64,000 bases of DNA from Wujia chipingensis (GTDB lineage Bacteria; Bacillota; Clostridia; Lachnospirales; Lachnospiraceae). Where the stretch lies: the NCBI RefSeq assembly GCF_014337155.1, contig NZ_CP060632.1:937001-1001000 (forward strand), given 5' to 3'. Below are positions 7,962 through 16,342 of this stretch, piece after piece; positions within the stretch are counted from its first letter, which is position 1; every line of letters begins with the position of its first letter. The notes under the pieces were generated by a model. That model was not told where the DNA came from. It saw only the letters and a list, made by a program, of their open reading frames with translations, and did no database searches. The translations under genes and the position numbers were made by a program.

Positions 7962-8924
7962 GTGAAAAATGAAATCTTGAAATTACTCCCCCCTTGTATT
8001 CGGTACATAATCAATCAGATTGACATAGATTATAACTCCCTGATAGAGCTTCGGTTCCGGATCTGCGAGCCGTTGATACTGGTCTTTACGCAGGGGGAAT
8101 ACTTTGTGCAGAATTGTGGGGGACTGACACTCGATCGGAAAAAAGCGTATCGCGTGACCGCGGATGATATCCGGGGGATTATTGATGCTGTCACGGATTA
8201 TTCGTTATATGCGTATGAAGATGAAGTGAGACAGGGGTTTGTGACGGTTTGTGGCGGGCATCGCGTCGGCGTTGCCGGTCAGGTTGTATTGGAGCATGGG
8301 AGAGTAAGAAACGTGAAGCATATATCGTTTATTAATATTCGGGTATCCCATCAGATCAAGGGCTGTGCGACTTGCCTGCTGCCATATGTGATCAAGGATG
8401 GCAGGTTGTTGCACACACTGATCATATCGCCGCCGGGATGTGGAAAGACGACAATCTTGCGGGATCTGGTGCGGCTGATATCGGATGGAAACAGTTATTG
8501 TAGAGGGATGAATGTTGGCGTGGTGGATGAGCGTTCGGAGCTTGCCGCCTGCTACATGGGAATTCCGCAGAATGATGTCGGACTCCGCACGGATATCTTA
8601 GATGGGTGTCCCAAGGCGGAAGGGATGTTGATGCTGCTTCGGTCGATGAGTCCGAAGGTGATTGCGGTGGATGAGATCGGAAGCCGGGAGGATATCGATG
8701 CAATCTCGTATGTTATCAATTGTGGCTGTGGGATTCTGGCGACAATCCATGGCGACTCGATCGACGATATCCGCACGCGTCCGGTGCTTCGGAAGCTGGT
8801 CGAGGAGAAGGTGTTTGAACGCTACATCGTACTTGGACGGAGCGCAGGGATCGGAACGGTTGAATCGATCTTTGACGAGAGGGGTAATGAGTTATACATT
8901 GGTTCACTGTCGGTTGCAAATTGA
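7962..8924 (+). CDS. spoIIIAA: Stage III sporulation protein AA, ATPase
   Basis: About 320 residues from GTG 7962 (GGTAGGGG ahead; an ATG at 7944 is also in frame). It is the secretion-type ATPase thought to power the SpoIIIA-SpoIIQ channel joining mother cell and engulfed forespore. Visible are the Walker A SPPGCGKTT, the Walker B VIAVDEIGS and the downstream TIHGDS motif typical of VirB11/GspE-like ATPases. First gene of an eight-gene operon in canonical order. It overlaps spoIIIAB by four bases. Confidence 0.95.
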   Translation: MKNEILKLLPPCIRYIINQIDIDYNSLIELRFRICEPLILVFTQGEYFVQNCGGLTLDRKKAYRVTADDIRGIIDAVTDYSLYAYEDEVRQGFVTVCGGHRVGVAGQVVLEHGRVRNVKHISFINIRVSHQIKGCATCLLPYVIKDGRLLHTLIISPPGCGKTTILRDLVRLISDGNSYCRGMNVGVVDERSELAACYMGIPQNDVGLRTDILDGCPKAEGMLMLLRSMSPKVIAVDEIGSREDIDAISYVINCGCGILATIHGDSIDDIRTRPVLRKLVEEKVFERYIVLGRSAGIGTVESIFDERGNELYIGSLSVAN

Positions 8925-9460
8925 TCGGAATCATCTGTGTGCTTGGCGGCTGCGTGGCTATGGGGATTCTTCGCGCGATGGCAATCCGCCGTCGCGTGAA
9001 GGAAATGCAGGAATATGCACGTGTGCTTTCCGTTGCCACGGCGGAGCTTCGGTATCGGAGAGATATTCTGGCACAGGTATTTGTCCGTGTTGCAAAAAAA
9101 TGCCGCCAGCCATATGCCACGTGGCTGTCAGAGCTTTCACAGGCACTCATGGAGGCGCAGCAGAGACAGGCATATTCTTATACGGAAGTGGCTGCCGATT
9201 TTGATCAGATCTGGAGGAAGCATGCAGACAGGCTGTACGAAAGTTCCGGTCTAAAACAAGAAGATATGGAATATATATATAACCTGGGACAGACTATCGG
9301 ATATCTGGATGTACAGGCACAGGAGGAAGGACTGGCGTTGCTGCAGGCAGATCTGGGACGACATATCCGGGAGCTTGAGACAGAGGCAAAAGATCGTATG
9401 CGATTGTCGCTTGTGGTGGGAAGTGTCGCAGGTGTGTTATTGATTATAATCTTGATTTAG
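8921..9460 (+). CDS. spoIIIAB: Stage III sporulation protein AB
   Basis: 179 residues starting at TTG 8921, which overlaps the TGA of spoIIIAA, so translation is probably coupled. One hydrophobic segment lies at each end (IGIICVLGGCVAMGILRAMA and SLVVGSVAGVLLIIILI), enclosing a helical cytoplasmic region. This resembles GspF-like inner-membrane platform proteins of secretion systems. Acts in the mother-cell membrane as part of the feeding-tube channel. Confidence 0.92.
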   Translation: MIGIICVLGGCVAMGILRAMAIRRRVKEMQEYARVLSVATAELRYRRDILAQVFVRVAKKCRQPYATWLSELSQALMEAQQRQAYSYTEVAADFDQIWRKHADRLYESSGLKQEDMEYIYNLGQTIGYLDVQAQEEGLALLQADLGRHIRELETEAKDRMRLSLVVGSVAGVLLIIILI

Positions 9461-9473
9461 CAGATGCAGGGGA

Positions 9474-9674
9474 ATGGAAATGACGATTCAGTTGATTTTT
9501 AAAATTGCAGCCGTTGGAATTGTCGTGGCACTCATCAATCAGGTATTGAAGCATTCTGGCAGGGACGATCAGGCATATCTGGTGAGCCTTGCAGGTCTGA
9601 TTATCGTACTGACGTGGATTATTCCCTATGTCAATCAGCTGTTTCAGGATATCAACACATTGTTTGGATTTTAA
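9474..9674 (+). CDS. spoIIIAC: Stage III sporulation protein AC
   Basis: 66 residues, nearly all in two membrane helices (IFKIAAVGIVVALINQVLKH and AYLVSLAGLIIVLTWIIPYV). Size and position between AB and AD are canonical. SpoIIIAC is a small subunit of the mother-cell membrane part of the sporulation channel. The start is ATG 9474 or the ATG two codons later. Confidence 0.93.
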   Translation: MEMTIQLIFKIAAVGIVVALINQVLKHSGRDDQAYLVSLAGLIIVLTWIIPYVNQLFQDINTLFGF

Positions 9675-9685
9675 GGGGGCAGAGT

Positions 9686-10072
9686 ATGAATCTGGGAGTG
9701 ACGATGGTATTTGCAATCGTGGCGGTAATCTTGGCGTTGTCCTTGAAATCTAAAAATCCAGAGTACAGCACATTTATCAGTGTGGCGGTGTGCCTTGTGC
9801 TGTTATTTATCTGCGTGTCGCGGATGCGTGTGATGCTTTCAGGTATTGAAGTCTTGACGGACAAGATCCGGATGGACAGTACCTATCTGGTGATCCTGGT
9901 CAAGCTGATCGGGATCGCCTATATCTGTGAGTTTGCGGCGAGTATCAGCAAGGATGCCGGATACAGTGCGGTTGCATCCCAGATTGAGCTGCTTGGAAAG
10001 CTTACGATGCTGGTTGTGTCGCTTCCGGTTTTTATGCAGGTTGTGCAGACGGTATTGTCGTTGATCGATTGA
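9686..10072 (+). CDS. spoIIIAD: Stage III sporulation protein AD
   Basis: 128 residues from ATG 9686, preceded by GGGGG. About four membrane helices; the central text ILVKLIGIAYICEFAASISKDAGYSAVASQIE is typical of the SpoIIIAC/AD family. Works with AC as a membrane component of the channel. An upstream in-frame start at 9614 would overlap spoIIIAC and lacks a ribosome site. Confidence 0.93.
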   Translation: MNLGVTMVFAIVAVILALSLKSKNPEYSTFISVAVCLVLLFICVSRMRVMLSGIEVLTDKIRMDSTYLVILVKLIGIAYICEFAASISKDAGYSAVASQIELLGKLTMLVVSLPVFMQVVQTVLSLID

Positions 10073-10088
10073 TGGAGGAACCTGCCAA

Positions 10089-11414
10089 ATGAGCCTGCGG
10101 ACTACACATACAACTACATATTTCACTTGCAGATGGCTGGTAGTGGTACTGGCCATTTTCTTTTTTGCGGATATCCATGTACTGCCTGCGCGGGCGCAGG
10201 AACTGCCAGAAGCCACGACAGGAACCACGCAGGAGCTGGATGGACAGGCAACTACGATAGAAGCCACACAAGAGCAGAGTGGACAGGTAGCCACGACAGA
10301 AACAACACAGGAATCATACAATTCTCAGACAATAACAGAATCAGGACAGCAGACGAATGTGATTTATGACTCCATCTTCGATGAACTGAATCTGGAAGAG
10401 GTGGAGCGTGCGTTGCAGCAACAGGGCATTCAGACGGCTATGCCAATTACGGAGATGGTAAAAAAACAGGTGGAGGGTGACAATAAGTCGGTGCTATCGG
10501 CATTGCTTGCGACAATCAGCAGCGTTTTTTTCGGCGAGCTGTCGCAGAACAAAGGGCTGCTCTTAGAGTTGGTCGGTATCGTCCTGATCGGAAGCATCTT
10601 TGTGAATCTGTCGAACTCCTTTGCGGGAGGATTTATCAGTGAAAATGGATTCTATATTACTTATATGCTGATGACATCGCTGTTGCTGACGTCCTTTTCG
10701 ATGGCGTATTCGATTACACTTGCGGCACTCGACAAGGTGCTCGTTGCAGTACGGCTGTTAGTTCCGGCGTTTCTGCTTGTGTTGCAGTTTATCGGACATG
10801 CTACGACGGCAGGCGGCACATACAATCTCGTTTTGGTCGGAATCTGGCTGATACAGGCGGTGATTATCCGGCTGGTGCTGCCGCTCATTGAATTCTATGT
10901 GATCGTGGCACTTGTGAACAACCTGCAAAAAGAGGACAGCTTCTCGAAACTGTGTGAGCTTGTGCAGAGCCTGATCAAATGGATTTTGCGGACGATCATC
11001 GTCGTGGTGATCGGATTAAATGTGATCAAGGGCTTGCTGGAGCCGCAGATGGACATCCTTGGGAAAACGGCGGTGAACCGGGCATTAACTGCGATTCCGG
11101 GAAGCGTCGTATCGGTGCTTGCAGGCACCTATCTTGCGTGTGGCATGATCGTAAAAAATAGTATCGGTATCACAGGTATCCTGATTCTGTCCGGCATCTG
11201 TCTGATTCCGATCATCAAGCTTTTCTTGCTGATGTTTACGGTGCGGATCACAACCGCGCTGATTCAGCCGATGGGCGATAAGCGGTATGTGGATGGCACG
11301 ACGGCGCTGGCAAATGGAATCGGCATGCTGATGCAGGCGCTGGCAAGTGCACTCGTTTTATTTATCATAACTCTCGCGATCATGTCGGGGGCAACGAATG
11401 GAATAGGAGGGTAG
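10089..11414 (+). CDS. spoIIIAE: Stage III sporulation protein AE
   Basis: 441 residues. An N-terminal signal segment (WLVVVLAIFFFADIHVLPARA) is followed by a low-complexity stretch rich in Thr, Gln and Glu at about residues 35-80, then a multi-helix membrane region with the family texture (SNSFAGGFISENGFYITYML, GLLEPQMDILGKTAVNRALTAIPG). It is the large polytopic subunit of the channel. The Thr/Gln-rich linker contains repeats of EATTGTTQE type and looks locally expanded compared with the rest of the protein. Confidence 0.94.
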   Translation: MSLRTTHTTTYFTCRWLVVVLAIFFFADIHVLPARAQELPEATTGTTQELDGQATTIEATQEQSGQVATTETTQESYNSQTITESGQQTNVIYDSIFDELNLEEVERALQQQGIQTAMPITEMVKKQVEGDNKSVLSALLATISSVFFGELSQNKGLLLELVGIVLIGSIFVNLSNSFAGGFISENGFYITYMLMTSLLLTSFSMAYSITLAALDKVLVAVRLLVPAFLLVLQFIGHATTAGGTYNLVLVGIWLIQAVIIRLVLPLIEFYVIVALVNNLQKEDSFSKLCELVQSLIKWILRTIIVVVIGLNVIKGLLEPQMDILGKTAVNRALTAIPGSVVSVLAGTYLACGMIVKNSIGITGILILSGICLIPIIKLFLLMFTVRITTALIQPMGDKRYVDGTTALANGIGMLMQALASALVLFIITLAIMSGATNGIGG

Positions 11415-11416
11415 CT

Positions 11417-11887
11417 ATGCTGTTTGGCTGGATGAAAAGTCTGATCTTTTATCTATTGCTCGCAACGATTGTGACGCATATGGCGCCGTCCAATCAATAT
11501 AAGCAATATATCCGGTATTTCATTGGACTGGTCGTGATTGTGCTGCTTGCAAGTCCGCTCAAATTCCTGTTTGAATTTGGAAGCGGAGATCTGCAGGAAT
11601 TGTTGCAGGAGATCGAGCATGTGGAAGGACAGGAGTCCGTCGCAGGAGTCGGCGGAAGCATCACGGATTATTATGGTATGGGCATCCGAGAGGGACTCAA
11701 AAAAGAACTTCAAGGTTATTCGGTTGAGGATGTTGCGATCATAACGGATGCCGGTGGAGAGCTATTGCAATGCACGATTTACATAAGTGAGGCAAAGGCA
11801 ACAGAAGAGATGGAAAAAGAAATAAAAAAATACATTTCGGATGTCTATAATCTGGAGGATGCTCGTATATATGTAGTAAGACGGTGA
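11417..11887 (+). CDS. spoIIIAF: Stage III sporulation protein AF
   Basis: 156 residues with two N-terminal membrane segments (SLIFYLLLATIVTHM and YFIGLVVIVLLASPLKFLF) and a C-terminal soluble domain ending in EDARIYVVRR, as in the SpoIIIAF family. It starts three bases after spoIIIAE. Confidence 0.92.
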   Translation: MLFGWMKSLIFYLLLATIVTHMAPSNQYKQYIRYFIGLVVIVLLASPLKFLFEFGSGDLQELLQEIEHVEGQESVAGVGGSITDYYGMGIREGLKKELQGYSVEDVAIITDAGGELLQCTIYISEAKATEEMEKEIKKYISDVYNLEDARIYVVRR

Positions 11888-11891
11888 GAAT

Positions 11892-12287
11892 ATGGAGTGG
11901 AAATTTAAGAAAAATGAAAAATGGAACAAGGTAATTCTGGTTGTACTGTGCGGGATTTTACTGCTTGTGATCGTGATGCCGCAGAAGACGGTGCAGACCG
12001 CGGTGGGGCAGACCGGATCTTCGTCTGACACAACCGCTTCCTATGAGGTGCGTCTGCGGGAGCTGCTTGCGGATACCTACGGTGCGGACATGGTTGACGT
12101 ATTGATCTATGCAGGGGATCGCACACAGACGTATTATGGATCTGGCGGCACAGAGACGATCACGGGCGTGTTGATCACAATTAAAAAGGAAGCGGTCACA
12201 GGTACCACGATTGCAGATATTACCTTGGCGGTATGCGCGCTTTTTGATCTGCCGGCACATAAGGTGGCGGTTTTGGTAAAAAATTAG
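11892..12287 (+). CDS. spoIIIAG: Stage III sporulation protein AG, short
   Basis: 131 residues. A membrane anchor (VILVVLCGILLLVIVMPQK) is followed by a ring-building motif-type domain containing YEVRLRELLADTYGADMVDVLIYAG and ending KVAVLVKN. SpoIIIAG forms a large multimeric ring in the intermembrane space in Bacillus subtilis. It is clearly shorter than the B. subtilis protein (about 229 residues), mainly in the linker and the insert that forms the beta-barrel there. Confidence 0.9.
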   Translation: MEWKFKKNEKWNKVILVVLCGILLLVIVMPQKTVQTAVGQTGSSSDTTASYEVRLRELLADTYGADMVDVLIYAGDRTQTYYGSGGTETITGVLITIKKEAVTGTTIADITLAVCALFDLPAHKVAVLVKN

Positions 12288-12297
12288 GGAGGTTTTT

Positions 12298-12933
12298 ATG
12301 AAGAAAAAAACCATGAAACGAAACCAGATTATTATCGGGGCACTTACCGTGTTGCTTGGTGTGGCAGGCTACATAAATTTCTCCGGCAATAAACTGGATT
12401 TGGCACCGGGCGAGCTGGAACCGACTGAATCTGCCTTTGCAGAGGAGCAGACGGAGACAGATGCAAAACCAGCGGAGATTGTGTCCGGCGAGCTGACGGT
12501 CTCTGATGTTCCGGAGGATGAGTATATCGAGCTGAACTCGGAGGAGGAAAAAATCGGGGAAGCAGTGCTGACCTCAGCAAATGCGGCAAATAATTTCGTG
12601 TCAATCAAATTAAACCGGGAGCAGAGCCGCAGCCAGAACAAGGAGACATTGCTGGAGATCATCAACGGGGATGGCATGGATGCACAGGCGGTACAGGCAG
12701 CCACCGATGCATATGTGAAGCTGACTGAGGATGCGGAGAAAGAACAGGAAGCAGAGTCAATCCTTGCGGCAAAGGGCTTCGGAGAAGCGATCGTGTCGAT
12801 TGGCGATTCTGGCGTGGATGTTATCTTAAATTGTACCGATCTGCCGGATGAAAAACGGGCACAGGTCGAGGATGTTGTAACAAGAAAGACCGGATGTACG
12901 GTGGACGCAATCGTCATCACACTGGCACAGTAA
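12298..12933 (+). CDS. spoIIIAH: Stage III sporulation protein AH
   Basis: 211 residues. A basic start and a single membrane helix (IIIGALTVLLGVAGYINFSG) are followed by an acidic linker and the YscJ/FliF-like domain (AESILAAKGFGEAIVSIGD, then VEDVVTRKTGCTVDAIVITL). SpoIIIAH pairs with SpoIIQ from the forespore across the intermembrane space. Last gene of the operon, ended by a terminator. Confidence 0.94.
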   Translation: MKKKTMKRNQIIIGALTVLLGVAGYINFSGNKLDLAPGELEPTESAFAEEQTETDAKPAEIVSGELTVSDVPEDEYIELNSEEEKIGEAVLTSANAANNFVSIKLNREQSRSQNKETLLEIINGDGMDAQAVQAATDAYVKLTEDAEKEQEAESILAAKGFGEAIVSIGDSGVDVILNCTDLPDEKRAQVEDVVTRKTGCTVDAIVITLAQ

Positions 12934-12954
12934 TAAAATTGTAGAAATCAGCAG

Positions 12955-12986
12955 AAAGCCTTGCACAGTTGCAAGGCTTTTTAGTT
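12955..12986 (+). terminator. spoIIIA operon terminator
   Basis: Stem AAAGCCTTGC / GCAAGGCTTT with a 6-base loop and a T run. Confidence 0.88.
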
Positions 12987-13065
12987 GCATAATATGCATA
13001 AATTGGGTATAATATTTTACATATGCAATGAAATAAAGTAGGAAGGATAAGATAAGGAGGCAATT

Positions 13066-13428
13066 ATGAGCGATATGATAAATGAAGAAGAAAAAATTGG
13101 TAAAATCAGTATAGCAGACGGCGTGGTGGCATCCATCGCCGGGATTGCAGCCATCGAGGTAGAAGGTGTTTCCAAGCTGACTGGAAATATCTCGAAGGAG
13201 CTTGTTGCAAAGCTTGGTAAGAAGAATCTTGCCAACGGTGTGAAGGTAGAGATCACAGATGGAAATGTAGTCGTAGATGTTTCATTGGAAGTTGAATATG
13301 GTACAAGCATCAAGAAAGTATCCGAGGGCGTGCAGGAGAAGGTAAAGCAGGCAATCGAGAATATGACCGGACTGCATGTGCGCGTGGTAAATGTTGTCGT
13401 ATCCGGCATCAAGATGAATAAAGAGTAA
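13066..13428 (+). CDS. Asp23/Gls24 family envelope-stress protein
   Basis: 120 residues. The pattern GKISIADGVVASIAGIAAIEVEGVSKL, then NGVKVEITDGNVVVDVSLEVEYG, and a C-terminal amphipathic helix ending HVRVVNVVVSGIKM is that of the Asp23/Gls24 (YloU/YqhY) family. The YqhY branch sits next to nusB in many Firmicutes and is linked to control of acetyl-CoA carboxylase and envelope homeostasis; the context here fits YqhY. AGGAGG lies upstream of ATG 13066 and the gene leads the nusB-xseA operon. Confidence 0.9.
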   Translation: MSDMINEEEKIGKISIADGVVASIAGIAAIEVEGVSKLTGNISKELVAKLGKKNLANGVKVEITDGNVVVDVSLEVEYGTSIKKVSEGVQEKVKQAIENMTGLHVRVVNVVVSGIKMNKE

Positions 13429-13439
13429 GGCGGTTAATT

Positions 13440-13886
13440 ATGACAAGACGAAGCATACGAGAAAATATTTTTCTGATCGTATTTAAGGCAGAATTCAACA
13501 ATCAGGAAGAGATGGAAGAACAGATCCGTTATTCAATCAGTAAGATCGAAGAACCGGAAGAAGATCCGGAGGATGTTGCGATAACAGAAACGGGAAAGGT
13601 AAAAGAGGAGGATCTTGCCTACATTGCAGACAAGTCCCACAAGATTCTTTCCATGCTTCCGGCACTCGATGAGAAGATCAGCGAGATCTCTGATGGCTGG
13701 CAGATCGGCAGACTGGGCAAGCCGGAACTTGCAATCCTGCGTCTGGCACTCTATGAGATGCTCTATGATGAGGAAGTTCCATTCCGCGTAGCAATCAATG
13801 AGGCGGTAGAACTGGCAAAGAAATACTGTAATCCAGATGCAAGCGGATTTATCAACGCAGTATTGGCGAAGGTTGAGGAACCATGA
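13440..13886 (+). CDS. nusB: Transcription antitermination factor NusB
   Basis: 148 residues, all helical. It binds boxA RNA with NusE during rRNA antitermination. The C-terminal signature RLGKPELAILRLALYEML and VPFRVAINEAVELAKKYCNPDASGFINAVL is unmistakable. An acidic insertion (EPEEDPEDVAITETGKVKEEDL) at about residues 40-62 is longer than in Escherichia coli. It overlaps the xseA start by four bases. Confidence 0.95.
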   Translation: MTRRSIRENIFLIVFKAEFNNQEEMEEQIRYSISKIEEPEEDPEDVAITETGKVKEEDLAYIADKSHKILSMLPALDEKISEISDGWQIGRLGKPELAILRLALYEMLYDEEVPFRVAINEAVELAKKYCNPDASGFINAVLAKVEEP

Positions 13887-15223
13887 GAGTAGAAAATGGA
13901 AAGAAAGTATTTTCTGTCCGGGAAGTCAATTCGTATATTGGCAATATAATAAAAAATGATTATCTGTTAAAAAACATCTGTTTTGAAGGGGAAGTGTCAA
14001 GCTTCAGCAAAGGTCCGACCGGGCATCTGTATATCACACTCAAGGATTGTACAGCTCCGGGCGATCTGCCAGAGGGCGCGCCGTACAACGGAATCCTGCG
14101 TGTGAATGTGTGGAAAAGTGTCGCGGCAAAGCTCAATCTGACGACGGTCAAGCAGGGCGATATCCTGATTGTGAAGGGAAGCTGCTCTATCTATGATGCG
14201 AAAAGTGAGTACAGTGTGAATGCCGTGTCTGTACAGCGGCGTGAAGAGCGTGGCTGGCATGGCGAAGCTTATGCAGAGCTGAAACGCAGACTGGGACAGG
14301 AAGGTATCTTCGATACGGCGATCAAGAAGCCGATTCCGAAATATCCAAGGGCAGTCGGCGTCGTGATCTCCATAGGTACGAATGCGTATAAGGATATTAT
14401 GAGCGTATCACATCGGCGGAATCCCTATGTGCAGATGATCGTCTGTGATGCGCGGGCGCAGGGCGAAAATGCGCGCGAGCTGATCGTGCAGGGTATCCGC
14501 AGACTCGACAGAATGGGCGTGGATACGATTATCATTGGACGAGGCGGTGGATCGAGGGAAGATCTGGAGGTCTTTGACGATGAGGCAGTTGTCCGTGCAA
14601 TCTATGAGGCGAAGACGCCGATCATATCTGGAACTGGACATGAGGGTGATACATCGCTGGCAGATGATGCGGCAGATCTGCGTGTCGAGACGCCGACGGC
14701 AGCAGCAACTGCAGCCGTTCCACTGATCGACGATATTTTACGGACAATCGAGCTTCGGCTGCGGACAATGAATTATCACGTGGCAAATAAGAAACAGAAT
14801 TATCAGGCACGTCTGGATTCCTGTGAGCGGGAATTACGGCTCCGGATGCAGGGACGTCTGCAGGAGAAAGAGACAAAGCTGCAGATGTATATGCAGCAAC
14901 TGGCAGCACTGAATCCGAGAGCAAAACTCGAAAAGCAGCAGGAGAAGCTGAAGCAAAGCAGAGAACGACTTGAAAACCGGATCCAGCTTAAGTTTAAAGA
15001 ATATGAACATCAACTGCATCTGTTGTTAACAAGACTGCATGGCAACGCACCGACAGCCAAGCTGGTAGGTGGGTTCGGATATCTTGAATCAGAGGGAAAG
15101 CCTGTAATGTCAGCGGGACAGATGCAGGCAGGCGATCCGCTTCATGTTACTCTGCATGATGGCAGAATCCATGCGACGGTCGTTTCTGTGGAAGCAGATA
15201 CAAATGGTGTACAAGGAGAATAA
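13883..15223 (+). CDS. xseA: Exodeoxyribonuclease VII large subunit
   Basis: 446 residues. An N-terminal OB fold (FEGEVSSFSKGPTGHLYITLKD) is followed by the catalytic domain with VGVVISIGTNAYKDI, IIIGRGGGSREDLEVFDDEAVVRAI and SGTGHEGDTSLADDAADLRVETPTAAA. A long coiled coil follows (about residues 300-390). With XseB it degrades single-stranded DNA into short oligonucleotides. The start overlaps nusB (ATGA-type junction). Confidence 0.95.
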   Translation: MRVENGKKVFSVREVNSYIGNIIKNDYLLKNICFEGEVSSFSKGPTGHLYITLKDCTAPGDLPEGAPYNGILRVNVWKSVAAKLNLTTVKQGDILIVKGSCSIYDAKSEYSVNAVSVQRREERGWHGEAYAELKRRLGQEGIFDTAIKKPIPKYPRAVGVVISIGTNAYKDIMSVSHRRNPYVQMIVCDARAQGENARELIVQGIRRLDRMGVDTIIIGRGGGSREDLEVFDDEAVVRAIYEAKTPIISGTGHEGDTSLADDAADLRVETPTAAATAAVPLIDDILRTIELRLRTMNYHVANKKQNYQARLDSCERELRLRMQGRLQEKETKLQMYMQQLAALNPRAKLEKQQEKLKQSRERLENRIQLKFKEYEHQLHLLLTRLHGNAPTAKLVGGFGYLESEGKPVMSAGQMQAGDPLHVTLHDGRIHATVVSVEADTNGVQGE

Positions 15224-15229
15224 AACAAC

Positions 15230-15427
15230 ATGGCAGAAAAAAAGAAGGAATTAAACATAGAGGAAGCATTTGCCAGATTGGAAGAGATCAACAAGCTTCT
15301 GGAAAATCCCGATACAAATCTGAAAGACTCCATGACGTTATATGCAGAGGGCGTGGAGCTTGCGAATGCCTGTAAGGAAGAACTTGCAGGTGTGGAAAAG
15401 GAGATAAAGATATTAGATGAAGTATGA
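15230..15427 (+). CDS. xseB: Exodeoxyribonuclease VII small subunit
   Basis: 65 residues of helical hairpin: NIEEAFARLEEINKLLENPDTNLKDSMTLYAEGVELANACK. Typical XseB size; it decorates the XseA coiled coil. The end overlaps the ispA start by 11 bases. Confidence 0.94.
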   Translation: MAEKKKELNIEEAFARLEEINKLLENPDTNLKDSMTLYAEGVELANACKEELAGVEKEIKILDEV

Positions 15428-16304
15428 TGCCAAGGCAATTGAGGAGATGATAGAGGCGTATCTGCCGGAGGAGACCGGACATCAGAAAACTGTGCTGGCT
15501 GCGATGAATTATGCGGTAAAAGCAGGCGGCAAACGGCTGCGTCCGATGATGCTCCGTCTGTGTTATGAGATGTTTGCAAAGGAACCGCAGGAGGCACTGG
15601 TGCGCCCATTTATGGCGGCAATGGAGATGATCCATACATATTCCCTTGTGCATGATGATCTTCCGGCGATGGACAACGACGCGCTACGCCGGGGACTTCC
15701 GACCGTGCATGTCAAGTTTGGTGAGGATATGGCGATTTTAGCCGGAGATGCATTGTTAAACTTTGCATTTGAAACGGCGTGTCAGGGATTTGCGGTGAAG
15801 CCGGGCGATGCCAATGTGGAGAAGGCATTTGCGGTGCTTGCAAAAAAAGCTGGTATCTATGGTATGGTTGGCGGACAGGTGCTTGATGTGGAGCGTGCCG
15901 GACTTCCGATGGATGAAGATCAGCTTGCGTTTATCTATGAGAATAAGACAGGCGCGTTGATCGCGGCGGCATGTATGTGTGGTGCATATCTTGCTGGTGC
16001 AGATGATGCGGTTGTCGCACAGTTAGAGGAGGCCGCCTATGCAGTCGGGTTTGCGTTTCAGGTGCAGGATGATATCTTAGATCTGGTCGGGGACGAGCAG
16101 TTGCTTGGCAAACCATTACATTCGGATGATAAAAACCATAAGGTGACCTATGTGACATTGCACGGAATGGATGCTGCAAAGCAGTACGTGGAAGAAATGT
16201 CCGAGAAAGCGATCCGTATATTGGAGAATATAAAAGCGTGGGATGAGGGGGCAAAAGCGGATATGATCGCGCTTGTAAAAAGCTTGATCAACCGGGACCA
16301 TTAA
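15417..16304 (+). CDS. ispA: Polyprenyl (farnesyl/geranyl) diphosphate synthase
   Basis: 295 residues, soluble and all helical. It extends isopentenyl diphosphate chains. The first aspartate-rich motif is HDDLPAMDNDALRRG, the second is DDILD, and the substrate-binding GGKRLRP motif is near residue 38. The four-residue spacing in the first aspartate motif is typical of bacterial short-chain enzymes. It lies between xseB and dxs, the standard Firmicutes isoprenoid cluster. Confidence 0.93.
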   Translation: MKYDAKAIEEMIEAYLPEETGHQKTVLAAMNYAVKAGGKRLRPMMLRLCYEMFAKEPQEALVRPFMAAMEMIHTYSLVHDDLPAMDNDALRRGLPTVHVKFGEDMAILAGDALLNFAFETACQGFAVKPGDANVEKAFAVLAKKAGIYGMVGGQVLDVERAGLPMDEDQLAFIYENKTGALIAAACMCGAYLAGADDAVVAQLEEAAYAVGFAFQVQDDILDLVGDEQLLGKPLHSDDKNHKVTYVTLHGMDAAKQYVEEMSEKAIRILENIKAWDEGAKADMIALVKSLINRDH

Positions 16305-16342
16305 CCTGATCGCATAAGCATATTTATGACAGGTAAAGGCAA